A stretch of DNA of 64,000 nt from Beijerinckiaceae bacterium (GTDB taxonomy: Bacteria > Pseudomonadota > Alphaproteobacteria > Rhizobiales > Beijerinckiaceae), in assembly GCA_024304885.1 (NCBI GenBank), contig JALJOM010000003.1:840110-904109 (forward strand), written 5' to 3'. The position numbers were made by a program, and so were the translations under genes. Under the pieces are notes generated by a model that had not been told where the DNA came from, searched no databases, and saw only the letters and a list, made by a program, of their open reading frames with translations. Shown piece after piece: positions 41,001-49,342 of this stretch; within the stretch, counting starts at the first letter, position 1, and each line of letters opens with the position of its first letter.

Positions 41001-41537
41001 CGCGAAGACGATGACGAGCGTGCCGAGCACGCCCGCGTCGCCGCCACGCGTGGCGATCCCTCCGACGATCGTGCCGAGCAGGATCGCGAGGAAGGTGGCG
41101 CCCTCGACCAGGGCATTGCCCATGGGCAGCTCGTCGCGCGCGAGGTGGTCGGGCAGGATGCCGTACTTGATCGGGCCGAACAGCGCCGCGATCACGCCGA
41201 ACAGGAACAGGGCGGCGAACAGGATCGGGAGCGCCTGGAGCGCGAAGCCCGTGGCCGCGAGCACGGTGACGCCGATCTCGGCGAGCTTCAGGCGCCGCGC
41301 GACGAGGGCTTTGTCGAACCGATCCGCGAGCTCGCCCCCGAGACCGGAGAGGAAGAAGAAGGGTGCGATGAAGACCGCGCCGGCCAAGGTGATCAGCGCC
41401 TCGGAATCGGGGCCGCCGATCTTGAACAGGATCAGGAAGACGAGCGCGTTCTTCAGAAAATTGTCGTTGAAGGCGGAAAAGAACTGGCACCAGAACAAAG
41501 GCGCGAACCTGCGCGAGGTCAGGAGCGAGTTGGACAT
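38094..41537 (-). CDS. aas: MFS transporter/acyltransferase/acyl-ACP synthetase fusion (Aas-like)
   Basis: The 1147-residue protein joins three parts: an LplT-like MFS transporter (about 1-420, with FFSAFNDNFLKNALVFL at the first helix); a PlsC-type acyltransferase (about 430-640, NHVSFLDAGL with HX4D and FPEGRLTVTGS); and an acyl-activating synthetase (about 660-1140, ILFTSGSEGAPKGVVLS and YGVTETSP). Together these match LplT+Aas: flipping lysophospholipid inward, activating a fatty acid and re-acylating it. In E. coli LplT and Aas are separate neighbouring genes; here they are one chain. Housekeeping in phospholipid repair. Confidence 0.92.
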   Translation of the reverse strand: MSNSLLTSRRFAPLFWCQFFSAFNDNFLKNALVFLILFKIGGPDSEALITLAGAVFIAPFFFLSGLGGELADRFDKALVARRLKLAEIGVTVLAATGFALQALPILFAALFLFGVIAALFGPIKYGILPDHLARDELPMGNALVEGATFLAILLGTIVGGIATRGGDAGVLGTLVIVFALACWGAALLIPRTGEAAPTLQIDTNILRSTASLVRDLWSDARLRWGGIVVSWFWLVGALALSLLPPLVKDVLGGNEEVVTAYLAVFAIGIAAGSQLAAWLLAGRIILLPTLIGAVLLGLFALDLGWAASGAGPAAAQGSTIDVLGRGLGLRAAVDLAGLAVAGGLFIVPSFAAVQAWAEADRRARVVAGVNVLSAAFMVVGGLVFALLQWMGLATGHLFLVVGALCLAAALAIWRTLPTSAFRDALSILYRAVFRLEVRGAENLAAAGPHVIIALNHVSFLDAGLALSLLDTDPVFAIDYGISQRWWVKPFLKVTRAMPLNPLKPMATRTLINAVRSGETLVIFPEGRLTVTGSLMKVYDGAGLVADKSDAMVVPVHIDGLESTFFSHLTAQQVRRRWFPKVTVTVLEPVRLIVDPVLKGKARRHAAGTALYDVMSDLVFRTTSTDRTVIGAVIEAARIHGLGRIAVEDPVSGALTYRRLLAGAAVLGAKLAPLAPEGAAVGVMLPNANAAAVTVLGLMSTGRVPAMINFTAGPANIIAACKAAEVGVLVTSRAFIEKGRLGELVARLGAHVSITYLEELRETIGGLDRLRGLLAARKPLVARRPDDPAAILFTSGSEGAPKGVVLSHRNMLANAAQAAARIDFGRTDKVFNVLPVFHSFGFTVGLVLPLVSGVRVYLYPSPLHYRTVPELIYGTNATILFGTDTFLAGYARSANPYDFRSLRYILAGAEPVKETTRNVYSEKFGVRLLEGYGVTETSPVLALNTPMFNRFGTVGRLMPGIAARLLPVPGIDDGGRLQVRGPNVMLGYLRAEKPGVLEPPPDGWHDTGDIVAIDADGYVTIKGRAKRFAKVGGEMISLAAVESLATDLWPDVPSAVVAVPDLRKGEKLVLVTQKADATRAAFQAFARSRGTAELVVPAEILVVEKVPLLGSGKLDYPAIGALVRDRFAATSGEDERVVSREPVGAVEA

Positions 41538-41690
41538 GGCATGAATCCCGGGTCAGGTCGTGTCGACAGGATCGTTCGAGTGGATCCGAGATGCAAGGCC
41601 GAAGCTCAGAGGATCTGGAGCTCGCATGTCGGGCGGGTGTGGTACGACGAGAACGCGGGAGAGAGCGATCATTCGCTCCTTCCACTGCAT

Positions 41691-42899
41691 TCAGGGAGCG
41701 GCATCGAGGCGTCTCAACGCGGCCTTCGCATTCGGATCCGAGCCCAAGAGCTCAAGAGCGGCGCGATAGTCCTCGATCGCTTTCTCGCGGTCGCCTTTGG
41801 CTTCGTAGACTGCACCGCGATTGAAATAGGCTTCGAAGTTTTTCGAATAGCGCTCGATCGCCTTGTTGAAGTCGATGATTGCCCTCTCGTAGTCTCCTTT
41901 TGCCTGAAAGGATTTACCACGATCGGTATAGGCGTGGTAAAATCCCCAGACCTTGATTGTCTCCGTGAAATCGGCGATTGCGCGATCATGGTCGCCCTTC
42001 GCTGCGAAGGCTCGACCACGCTCGAAAAGGTCGAATTCCAGTCCGGCGGCTTTTCGAGTTTTCTCGATCAGCTTGGTGAAGTCTGCAATCGCCTTGTCGT
42101 GCTCGCCTTTTTCCTCTAAGTAGCGTCCACGGGCTCGGTAGGCACCCTCGTCCGTTGGATCGATCTCGATCAGCTTGGTGAAGTCTGTGATCGCCTTGTC
42201 GTGCTCGCCTTTTTCCGCGAAGGTGTAGCCACGGGATCGGTAAGCATCCTTGCTTGTTGGATCGATGTCGATCAGCTTGGTATAATCTGCGATCGCTTTG
42301 TCCCAATCGCGCTTCGTGCAATAGGCAGCGCCCCGATACATGTAGGCATCTGCGAAGCTCGGATCGATCTCGATTGCTCGGGTGAAATCGGCGATCGCTT
42401 TGTCGGGGTTGTTTCCATCGAAAAAGTTGGGAACTAGATAGTGGAGGCCGCGGCTGCGATAAGCGACGGCATTCGTCGGATCGGTCTCGATCGCCTTGTC
42501 ATAATCTGCGAGCGCCTGTTCCCGTTTACCCGTCGTCGAATAGGCGTCGCCGCGGTGGGCGTAGGCCATGGAGTAGTTCGGATCGACCACTATCGCATAC
42601 GTGAAATTGCGGATCGCTTCGCTATATTCGCGCTGTTCCTTGTGAGGGAAACCGCGGTTGAGATAGGCGTGCTTTGCCAGCATATTCTCACGAATGATAT
42701 TGGAACAAGCCGCGATCCTGGTGTCGGGCGGCAAGGTCCGGCTCTCGCAGTCGGATGCAGGATCGGCCATCGCAGGGGCTGCTCCTGTAGCGAGCAAGCT
42801 CGCTATGAGCAGCAGGCACTCCCGCAAATTGTGCTCGCAGGCCGCGCGGGCTCGACGGGGCGTCGCCTGTGGCAAAGGGGTCGTCGGTGAGGTTGTCAT
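41691..42899 (-). CDS. Exported tetratricopeptide-repeat protein
   Basis: The 402-residue protein has an N-terminal signal peptide (hydrophobic LLLIASLLATGAAPAMA, cleavage before DPASD). About nine TPR units then follow (e.g. DKAIADYTKLIDIDP, DKAITDFTKLIEIDP) to the C-terminus. TPRs mediate protein contacts; no catalytic part is seen. It lies 116 bases after yiaA on the same strand and may share its control. Confidence 0.88.
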   Translation of the reverse strand: MTTSPTTPLPQATPRRARAACEHNLRECLLLIASLLATGAAPAMADPASDCESRTLPPDTRIAACSNIIRENMLAKHAYLNRGFPHKEQREYSEAIRNFTYAIVVDPNYSMAYAHRGDAYSTTGKREQALADYDKAIETDPTNAVAYRSRGLHYLVPNFFDGNNPDKAIADFTRAIEIDPSFADAYMYRGAAYCTKRDWDKAIADYTKLIDIDPTSKDAYRSRGYTFAEKGEHDKAITDFTKLIEIDPTDEGAYRARGRYLEEKGEHDKAIADFTKLIEKTRKAAGLEFDLFERGRAFAAKGDHDRAIADFTETIKVWGFYHAYTDRGKSFQAKGDYERAIIDFNKAIERYSKNFEAYFNRGAVYEAKGDREKAIEDYRAALELLGSDPNAKAALRRLDAAP

Positions 42900-43015
42900 G
42901 GCAGTGTCCTTGGTCGCAACATCTTTGGAGCAGAAGTATCAACAGCCGGGAACGACGACATGTCGCGTGAAGCCGGCCACGCCGGGACGGAGCGGCCAGC
43001 GCGAGGTACTCGCCG

Positions 43016-43294
43016 TCATTCCTTGCCGCGGTCGATGTCCATGAGAAGCCTTTCCGCCTTCGCTTCCTCGATGCGGTTGACGAGTTTGCGACTCTCCTCG
43101 ACGTCGCGGGTGGTTTTCGTCAAGGTGATGCAGGATTGAACCAGCATCAACGTTCCCATCGCGAAATAGGCCTTCAGCCAGAAGTCGATGGGTGCCAAGA
43201 CGAGGCCCGTCCCGATCATGCCGAGGGCGGTGGCGAACGCGATATAGGTGAAATTGACCCAAGCTGGGGAATGTGGAATGCCCTGTGGGCTCAT
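43016..43294 (-). CDS. YiaA/YiaB-type inner-membrane protein
   Basis: The 92-residue protein has two membrane helices (about 13-33, 38-58) and a charged tail rich in Arg/Glu, the layout of the YiaAB domain. The pspA-like gene lies 43 bases upstream on the same strand. Relatives often sit beside envelope-stress genes. Molecular role unknown. Confidence 0.82.
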   Translation of the reverse strand: MSPQGIPHSPAWVNFTYIAFATALGMIGTGLVLAPIDFWLKAYFAMGTLMLVQSCITLTKTTRDVEESRKLVNRIEEAKAERLLMDIDRGKE

Positions 43295-43337
43295 GGGTGC
43301 TTCTCCACTTGCTGCTTACGGAGGTCTCGCCTCGGCC

Positions 43338-44045
43338 TCAGTCGGCTTCGGCAGCTAAGCTCTTCGTTCGGCTGCCGATCCGCGCGAGAACCTCGGCGGC
43401 CGTGATGCGAGTATGTGGGCCGCAACCCGCCGCCTCGAGACGGGCGGCGAGAGTCGTGGCAGCGACGTCCGGGTCGAACGAGTCCACAATGTGATCGACC
43501 GCTACGTTGTCGGCCTGCCGCTCACGCAGCCTGCGCAGCGTGCCCTCCGCTTCGGCGAGAGCGCTTTGGGCGACCGGGCCCGTAGCATCGGGACCCCGGT
43601 CCAGGCGTCGAGCCGCCTCCGCCGCCCTCGCGATGTGCCGGCCGCGGGTGAGATCGCCGAGGCGGCGGGTACCATCGACGAGCGTCGTTCTGAGACGGGC
43701 GATTTCGTCGGAGACTTCGGCACGAGCTTCGAGCGCAGCTGCTCGGTCATTCTCCATTTCCGCTATGGCTTCGGCAGCTTCTGTCGCGAGGTCGTTGCGA
43801 CCGATCGCGAGCGCCGCTGCGGCGCGCTCCTCGAAATCGGTGATGCGCGCAGAAAGAGACTCTATGCGTCTGCGCTCGCGGTCATGGCTGACGACGGCCA
43901 CAGCGAGCTCTCGTTTCCCGCGGGCGACCGCGCCGGTGGCGTCACGGATTTGCTGATCGAGGACGAGAAGCGCGTTTCGATCCACGATTTCCTCTTGCGT
44001 TGCGGCGAGGGCGCCGCGAAACAGCGTCACGAAGGTCTTGAGCAT
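43338..44045 (-). CDS. PspA/IM30-family envelope-stress protein
   Basis: The 235-residue protein is almost all helical coiled coil, starting MLKTFVTLFRGALAATQEE and with heptads through about residue 175, as in PspA/Vipp1. PspA-type proteins bind stressed inner membranes. It is divergent from a TetR gene, with three TetR-type operators in the 98-base gap. Confidence 0.85.
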   Translation of the reverse strand: MLKTFVTLFRGALAATQEEIVDRNALLVLDQQIRDATGAVARGKRELAVAVVSHDRERRRIESLSARITDFEERAAAALAIGRNDLATEAAEAIAEMENDRAAALEARAEVSDEIARLRTTLVDGTRRLGDLTRGRHIARAAEAARRLDRGPDATGPVAQSALAEAEGTLRRLRERQADNVAVDHIVDSFDPDVAATTLAARLEAAGCGPHTRITAAEVLARIGSRTKSLAAEAD

Positions 44046-44063
44046 ATCGGGGTGGCTCCTTTA

Positions 44064-44076
44064 TGAACAACGTTCA
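44064..44076. promoter_or_regulatory. TetR-type operator 1
   Basis: TGAACAACGTTCA, the TGAAC-N3-GTTCA palindrome, 18 bases before the pspA-like ATG. It is the nearest site to that gene. Confidence 0.7.
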
Positions 44077-44098
44077 CAAGGGCACCCTAGCTCAGTTG

Positions 44099-44111
44099 TG
44101 AACACCGTTCA
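44099..44111. promoter_or_regulatory. TetR-type operator 2
   Basis: TGAACACCGTTCA, same TGAAC-N3-GTTCA architecture, in the middle of the divergent promoter region. It is the exact reverse complement of operator 3. Confidence 0.75.
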
Positions 44112-44121
44112 AGCCCCGTTT

Positions 44122-44134
44122 TGAACGGTGTTCA
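44122..44134. promoter_or_regulatory. TetR-type operator 3
   Basis: TGAACGGTGTTCA, ten bases before the tetR start, overlapping where its ribosome site or promoter must lie. Strong autoregulation is expected. Confidence 0.75.
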
Positions 44135-44143
44135 GAAAAATGG

Positions 44144-44797
44144 GTGACAATGACGGCAGCAGATCGAAAAATCGTCCTGAGGGAGGCGCTGATCGCCGCC
44201 GCAGAGAGGGCGGTCGCGACGCAGGGAATAGCCGGGATCAAGGCTCGGAGCCTCGCTCGGGAGGTTGGCTGCGCGGTCGGCGCGATCTACACGGTCTTCG
44301 CCGATCTCGACGAGCTGGCGCTCGCCGTGAATGCGCGCACCCTCGCCGCGCTGGAGGCGGAGCTCGCCACGGCGGTTCGACGCCGGCGCGGCCCGGCCGC
44401 CGTGCGGGGGGAGCACGCGACCGAGCGGCTCCTCGAGCTGGCGCTCGCCTATCTCGGCTTCGCCGCCGCCAACAAGCAGCGCTGGCGCGCCTTGTTCGAG
44501 TTCCGATTGCCCGAGGAGAAGACCCTCCCGGCATGGTTTGTCGAGGACCGGTCGCGGCTGTTCGGCTATATCGAGGAGGCCTTGCAGGACTTGCTGCCGG
44601 CGATGCCGGCCGAGGAGTGCGCGGCGCTCGCGCGCTCGCTGTTCGCGGCGGTTCACGGGATTGTCGTGCTCGGCCTCGAGGAGCGGCTCGGCGTCGTGTC
44701 GCTCGAGGATCTCCGCGCGCAGACGAACTTGGTTGTTCGTGCCTTGGCAAGGGGCTTGGTCGCGGGCGTCGTTGCGAGGGGCGATGCGCTCGGGTAG
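44144..44797 (+). CDS. TetR-family regulator
   Basis: The N-terminal helix-turn-helix is typical (ALIAAAERAVATQGIAGIKARSLAREVGCAVGAIYTVF, cited from about residues 15-52), with a C-terminal WHG/TetR_C domain (LALAYLGFAAANKQRWRALFE). GTG 44144 or ATG 44150 may be the start. It sits opposite a pspA-like gene, with three TGAAC-N3-GTTCA sites between them that it probably binds to repress both. The inducer is unknown. Confidence 0.88.
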   Translation: MTMTAADRKIVLREALIAAAERAVATQGIAGIKARSLAREVGCAVGAIYTVFADLDELALAVNARTLAALEAELATAVRRRRGPAAVRGEHATERLLELALAYLGFAAANKQRWRALFEFRLPEEKTLPAWFVEDRSRLFGYIEEALQDLLPAMPAEECAALARSLFAAVHGIVVLGLEERLGVVSLEDLRAQTNLVVRALARGLVAGVVARGDALG

Positions 44798-44892
44798 AGC
44801 ATTTTCCAGTGAGCCGGATGCAGGCTCGCGTCGAGAAAATGCGACGAAAGAAAATACTGGACCGCTTTCCGATTCCACCTAATCGGCGAGCG
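44796..44892 (+). repeat. Intergenic repeat copy 10 (R2, forward)
   Basis: TAGAGCATTTTCCAGTGAGC, GCGTCGAGAAAATGCGACG, then TTTCCGATTCCACCTAATCGG. It starts at the stop of the TetR gene and may end its transcript. Confidence 0.85.
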
Positions 44893-44957
44893 CCCCAGTA
44901 CCGCACGAGAAAGGGCGCCGCCCCCGGCGTCCGCCCGACCCGAAAGGTCCCTGCCTG

Positions 44958-46214
44958 ATGGCCGCTGCCACGAAGACGATCGCCGTCTCCCCGCTCGCGC
45001 CGAAATCCTTTCCCGAGCTGTTGCCGATCGAAGGCGTGCGCTTTGCGACGGCCGCGGCGGGAATCCGCTACAAGGGCCGCACCGACGTGATGCTCGCGCT
45101 CCTCGACAAGGGCACCGAAGTCGCAGGCGTCTTCACCCGCTCCAAATGTCCCTCGGCGCCGGTCGATTGGTGCAAGGCGCGCCTGCCCAAGGGAAAAGCT
45201 CGTGCGCTCGTCGTGAATTCGGGCAATGCCAACGCCTTCACCGGCAAGACCGGAGCAGAGGCCACGAAATTCACCGCGACGCTCGTCGCGAAGGCCTGCG
45301 GCGTGCCCGCGGCCGAGATTTTTCTCGCCTCCACTGGCGTGATCGGCGAGCCGCTCGACGCGTCGAAGTTCGAGGGGCTGTTCGAGACGCTCGCCTCCGA
45401 GGCCGCGCCGGAGGGTCTCCTCGCCGCCGCGAAGGCGATCATGACGACCGACACCTTTCCGAAGGTCGCGACCGCGACGGCGATGATCGGGGGCGTCGAG
45501 GTGCGGATTTCGGGCATGGCGAAAGGCGCCGGCATGATCGCGCCCGACATGGCGACCATGCTGTCCTTCGTCTTCACCGATGCGCCGATCGCCGCACCGG
45601 CGCTCCAGGCCATGCTCGGCAAGAGCGTGCAGAAAAGCTTCAATGCGATCACGGTGGACAGCGACACCTCCACCTCCGATACGCTGCTTCTCTTCTCTAC
45701 CGGGGCTGCGGCGAAGCGTGGCGCGCCCAAGGTCACCGACGCGAAAGACCGAAGGCTCGCGGATTTCAGGGCGGCGCTCGATCGCGTGCTGCAGGATCTC
45801 GCCCACCAGGTGGTGAGGGACGGCGAGGGCGCGCGGAAATTCGTCGAGATCCGTGTGGAGGGAGCCACGACCGCCGCCGCGGCGAAACGAATCGCGATGT
45901 CGATCGCCAACTCGCCGCTCGTCAAGACCGCGATCGCAGGCGAGGACGCCAATTGGGGTCGGATCGTCATGGCGGTCGGCAAGGCCGGAGAGAAGGCCGA
46001 GCGCGACAAGCTCGCGATCTGGTTCGGCGGCGTTCGGGTCGCCCACAAGGGCTTGCGCGACCCGGCCTATGACGAGGCGGCGGTCACGAAAATCATGCAG
46101 GCGGAGAAGATCGATATCACGGTCACTCTCGGCCTCGGCAAGGGCGCCTTCACCGTCTGGACCTGTGATCTCACCAAGCAATATGTGGAGATCAACGGCG
46201 ACTATCGATCGTGA
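44958..46214 (+). CDS. argJ: Glutamate N-acetyltransferase/N-acetylglutamate synthase
   Basis: The 418-residue protein is ArgJ, which recycles the acetyl group from N-acetylornithine to glutamate and often makes acetylglutamate too. The self-cleavage site is visible in [10 protein letters not shown] (between Ala and Thr), so the mature enzyme has alpha and beta chains. Also seen: [20 protein letters not shown] and the EDANWGRI motif. mutT follows 13 bases downstream. Confidence 0.95.
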   Translation: MAAATKTIAVSPLAPKSFPELLPIEGVRFATAAAGIRYKGRTDVMLALLDKGTEVAGVFTRSKCPSAPVDWCKARLPKGKARALVVNSGNANAFTGKTGAEATKFTATLVAKACGVPAAEIFLASTGVIGEPLDASKFEGLFETLASEAAPEGLLAAAKAIMTTDTFPKVATATAMIGGVEVRISGMAKGAGMIAPDMATMLSFVFTDAPIAAPALQAMLGKSVQKSFNAITVDSDTSTSDTLLLFSTGAAAKRGAPKVTDAKDRRLADFRAALDRVLQDLAHQVVRDGEGARKFVEIRVEGATTAAAAKRIAMSIANSPLVKTAIAGEDANWGRIVMAVGKAGEKAERDKLAIWFGGVRVAHKGLRDPAYDEAAVTKIMQAEKIDITVTLGLGKGAFTVWTCDLTKQYVEINGDYRS

Positions 46215-46227
46215 TCGGCGCGGCGAG

Positions 46228-46629
46228 ATGAAGCTTCTTCTCGTCGTCGCCGTCGCGTTGATCGATGTGGACGGACGCGTTCTGATCGCGCAGCGCCCGC
46301 CGGGCAAGGCGCTCGAGGGCTTGTGGGAGTTTCCCGGCGGTAAGGTTCACGATGGGGAGCGGCCGGAAATCGCCCTCATCCGCGAGCTCCACGAGGAGCT
46401 CGGCATCAGCGTGGAAGAAGCCTGCCTCGCGCCGCTCACCTTCGCGAGCCACGCCTATCCCGAATTTCACCTCCTGATGCCGCTCTACATCTGCCGGCGC
46501 TGGAACGGCTTCGTGACGGCCCGTGAGAACCAAGCGCTGAAATGGGTCTTTCCACGCGATCTCCGCGCCTATCCCATGCCTCCGGCCGATGCGCCGCTGA
46601 TTCCGGCGCTCCGCGACCTGCTGGGGTAA
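46228..46629 (+). CDS. mutT: 8-oxo-dGTP diphosphatase MutT (Nudix)
   Basis: This 133-residue protein starts at ATG 46228. The complete Nudix box is present (GGKVHDGERPEIALIRELHE, then ELGI) and the fold matches MutT, which removes oxidised dGTP. It follows argJ closely on the same strand, an arrangement common in alphaproteobacteria. Confidence 0.92.
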   Translation: MKLLLVVAVALIDVDGRVLIAQRPPGKALEGLWEFPGGKVHDGERPEIALIRELHEELGISVEEACLAPLTFASHAYPEFHLLMPLYICRRWNGFVTARENQALKWVFPRDLRAYPMPPADAPLIPALRDLLG

Positions 46630-46644
46630 TGAGCAGCCGGCCCC

Positions 46645-47118
46645 TCAGCTGCCGTGGGCTTCTTGCAGCTTCGCGATATCGATCTTCTGCATTTGCAGCA
46701 TCGCCTGCATGACCTTCCCCGATTTCACGGGATCCGGGTCGTGCAGGAGCTTGCCGAGGATCTCGGGGATGACCTGCCAGGTCACGCCGAACTTGTCGGT
46801 GACCCAGCCGCATTGCTGCATCGTGCCGCCCTCGGCGAGCTTCTCCCACAATCTGTCGACCTCGTCCTGCGTGGTGCAGCTCACGAACAAGGATATGGCC
46901 GGCGTGAAGGAGTAGTGCGGGCCGCCGTTCAGGGCGAACAAATCCTGGCCCTCGAGCTGGAAGACCACATGCATCGCATTCCCGTCGGGTCCCGGTGTGG
47001 TGCTCACGATCCGCGAATTGTCGAAGATCGAGACGTAGAAATTCGCGGCCGCTTCCGCGTCTTTGTCGAACCAGAGAAAGGGCGTGATCTTTCGCATGGT
47101 GCCGGCCTCGATGGTCAT
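46645..47118 (-). CDS. PhnB/VOC-fold protein (3-demethylubiquinone-like)
   Basis: The 157-residue protein opens MRKITPFLWFDKDAEAAANFY and has SLFVSCTTQDEVDRLWEKL, GWVTDKFGVTWQVIP, which are marks of the PhnB-type VOC family. Function in these proteins is largely unknown. Start ATG 47118 or the Met eight codons in. It sits two bases after an SRPBCC gene on the same strand, a pairing seen in many genomes. Confidence 0.85.
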   Translation of the reverse strand: MTIEAGTMRKITPFLWFDKDAEAAANFYVSIFDNSRIVSTTPGPDGNAMHVVFQLEGQDLFALNGGPHYSFTPAISLFVSCTTQDEVDRLWEKLAEGGTMQQCGWVTDKFGVTWQVIPEILGKLLHDPDPVKSGKVMQAMLQMQKIDIAKLQEAHGS

Positions 47119-47120
47119 AT

Positions 47121-47603
47121 TCAAAGCGTCGCGACGAGGGCGGCGAGCTGGTCTGTGCATTTTCCCCAGCCCTCGTGGAAACCCATCTTCTCGTGGGCCT
47201 CGCGGTCGGCCACAGTCCAATGGCGCACGCGCGCCGTGTAGCGGGTCTTCCCGGCTTCCGGCTCGAAGGTGAGTATCATGGTCATGAAGGGCTTCTCGGA
47301 GGGTTCCCAGGCCCGCGTATAGGCATCGGTCGCGACGATGCGCGCGTTCGGGACGATCTCGAGATAGACGCCGGGGCAGGGAATCTCCTCGCCGCCGGGG
47401 CTTTTCATGACGACGAAGCTGCTCCCGCCGGGTCGGACGTCGAGCTCGGCGACCGGCGTGGTGTAGGGGAGCGGTGCGAACCATTGCTTCAAAAGCTCGG
47501 GCTCGGTCCAGGCCCGGAACAGCTTCTCGGGCGGCGCATCGACGAGGCGGGTCAGCACGAGCTCGCGATCCGAGGTCGCGGCGGGCTCTGGTGTCGAAGT
47601 CAT
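47121..47603 (-). CDS. SRPBCC/AHSA1-family protein
   Basis: The 160-residue protein is of the activator-of-Hsp90-like START superfamily: LTRLVDAPPEKLFRAWTEPELLKQWFAP and HEKMGFHEGWGKCTDQLAALV (given in parts). ATG 47603 has AGGAG nearby. These proteins form a cavity that binds hydrophobic ligands. Function unknown; likely co-transcribed with the VOC protein. Confidence 0.87.
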   Translation of the reverse strand: MTSTPEPAATSDRELVLTRLVDAPPEKLFRAWTEPELLKQWFAPLPYTTPVAELDVRPGGSSFVVMKSPGGEEIPCPGVYLEIVPNARIVATDAYTRAWEPSEKPFMTMILTFEPEAGKTRYTARVRHWTVADREAHEKMGFHEGWGKCTDQLAALVATL

Positions 47604-47815
47604 TCGGTTCTCCTCGAGATTCGCCCGAAGGACGTGCAGGCCGGCTCCCACCCGACGCCCCGCGTCGAAAAAATTCCGCGCAGGTTATCATTGCTGCCGC
47701 GAGAACGGTTCAAATAACGCGACCAACCGTGCCAGGCGTGATACCGAGCGCTCGGACGCCCGGGGGACCCGACAGTTCGCGACCTTGGCCCATAGGGAAA
47801 GGTTCTTCCATCGAT

Positions 47816-48304
47816 ATGCGGCTCGATAGCGATGAATCGCCGACCGGCGGTGCCGACCCGGGGCCGGCGCCGCACCGGATCGCGGTGCGTGTCTACTATG
47901 AGGACACGGATTTTTCCGGTGTCGTCTACCATGCGTCCTACCTGCGCTTCTTCGAGCGCGGCCGGACCGAGCTCCTGCGCGCACTCGGGATCGAGCACAA
48001 GGTGATCTTCGCCGAGGGTGGCAAGGACTCCTTCCATTTCGTCGTCCGCAGCATGGCGATCGACTTCATCCGCCCGGCCCTCATGGACGATATGCTCGGC
48101 GTCGAGACCGCCGTCGCGGCGCTCGGAGGTGCCTCGATCGAGATGGCGCAGAGGATCCTGCGCGGGACCGAGGTCCTCGTCAGCGCGCAGGTCAGGATCG
48201 CGCTCGTCGCAGCCGGCAAGGCGCGGCGCCTGCCGCGCGATCTCGTCGCAAGGCTCGGGCAAGGTCTCCCCGGCCACAATGACCCGAAAGTAACCCGCTC
48301 TTAA
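47816..48304 (+). CDS. ybgC: Acyl-CoA thioesterase YbgC (Tol-Pal associated)
   Basis: The 162-residue hotdog-fold protein has the motif YEDTDFSGVVYHASYLRF with the catalytic Asp. ATG 47816 was chosen as the first Met with homologous context. It is the usual first gene of the tol-pal cluster and hydrolyses short acyl-CoA or acyl-ACP. Confidence 0.92.
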   Translation: MRLDSDESPTGGADPGPAPHRIAVRVYYEDTDFSGVVYHASYLRFFERGRTELLRALGIEHKVIFAEGGKDSFHFVVRSMAIDFIRPALMDDMLGVETAVAALGGASIEMAQRILRGTEVLVSAQVRIALVAAGKARRLPRDLVARLGQGLPGHNDPKVTRS

Positions 48305-48335
48305 CCTTGCCTGGGGCTAATTTTCTCGTCTCGGA

Positions 48336-48361
48336 CGACGGGAGGCTCGAGCCTCCCGTCG
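48336..48361. repeat. 26-bp perfect palindrome between ybgC and tolQ
   Basis: CGACGGGAGGCTC followed directly by its reverse complement (centre CTCGAG) with no loop. It lies 140 bases upstream of tolQ. It could be a protein-binding site or a cruciform; with no T run after it, it is a poor terminator candidate. Confidence 0.7.
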
Positions 48362-48501
48362 CGTCGCGCTTTCACGATGCGAAGCTTTGCTCAATTCGCA
48401 GGAAGATGCCTCAGCCCCAGAATTGACCGAATTTCGGGCGAGACGGGAGAGGCACCGGCAAAAGGCCGGGAATTCGATCACGCCGCGGAGGGTGACCCTC
48501 G

Positions 48502-49239
48502 ATGACTCCTGCCGATGTCGCGACCGCCGGCTTGGCTTCGCCGCTCGCCGAAGTTTCGCTGGTCAGCATGTTCTGGTCGGCCCATATCGTGGTCAAGGCC
48601 GTGATGCTCGGCCTTCTCCTCGCGTCGGTGTGGTGCTGGGCGATCATCATCAACAAGCTCGTCCTGTTTGCCCGCGCGCAACGGGCGATGTCCCAGTTCG
48701 AGGACGTGTTCTGGTCAGGCAAGTCGCTCGACGAGCTCTACGCGACCTTGTCGTCGCGGCCGACCCAGGGCATGGCGACGCTCTTCGTCGCCGCGATGCG
48801 CGAATGGCGCCGATCGGTCCAAGGTGCGACCTCGTCCTTCATGGGGCTCCAGGCGCGGATCGAGAAGGTTCTCGACGTCTCGATCGCCCGCGAGGTGGAG
48901 AAGCTCGAGTCGAGCCTGCTCGTTTTGGCGACGGTCGCCTCGGCGGGTCCCTTCATCGGGCTGTTCGGAACGGTCTGGGGCATCATGACCTCGTTCCGCT
49001 CGATCGCCGCGTCGAAGAACACGTCTCTCGCCGTCGTCGCGCCGGGCATTGCGGAAGCCCTGTTCGCTACGGCGATCGGGCTCTTCGCCGCGATCCCTGC
49101 GCTGATCGCCTACAACAAGTTCCAGGCCGACGTGGCGAAGAAGCAGGCGCAGCTCGAGGGCTTCGCCGACGAGTTCTCCTCGATCCTGTCGCGCCAGATC
49201 GACCAGCGCAGCACGGCTCACCACGATCAAGCGGCCTGA
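48502..49239 (+). CDS. tolQ: Tol-Pal system proton-channel subunit TolQ
   Basis: The 245-residue ExbB/TolQ-type protein has three membrane helices (about 33-55, 150-172, 183-205) with the conserved GPFIGLFGTVWGIM and the PGIAEALFATAIGLFAAIPA stretch. With TolR it uses the proton gradient to energise TolA in cell division. It starts with GGAGGGTGA upstream. Confidence 0.94.
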   Translation: MTPADVATAGLASPLAEVSLVSMFWSAHIVVKAVMLGLLLASVWCWAIIINKLVLFARAQRAMSQFEDVFWSGKSLDELYATLSSRPTQGMATLFVAAMREWRRSVQGATSSFMGLQARIEKVLDVSIAREVEKLESSLLVLATVASAGPFIGLFGTVWGIMTSFRSIAASKNTSLAVVAPGIAEALFATAIGLFAAIPALIAYNKFQADVAKKQAQLEGFADEFSSILSRQIDQRSTAHHDQAA

Positions 49240-49342
49240 GTTCGTCGGGGGCGGTAGAGGGCGCGGATAAGGCAAATCGACCGGCGAAGCCCCGCAATCG
49301 GCCGCGCGGGCAGGCCGCGCCGAAGCCGCAGGAGAAGTCGCT

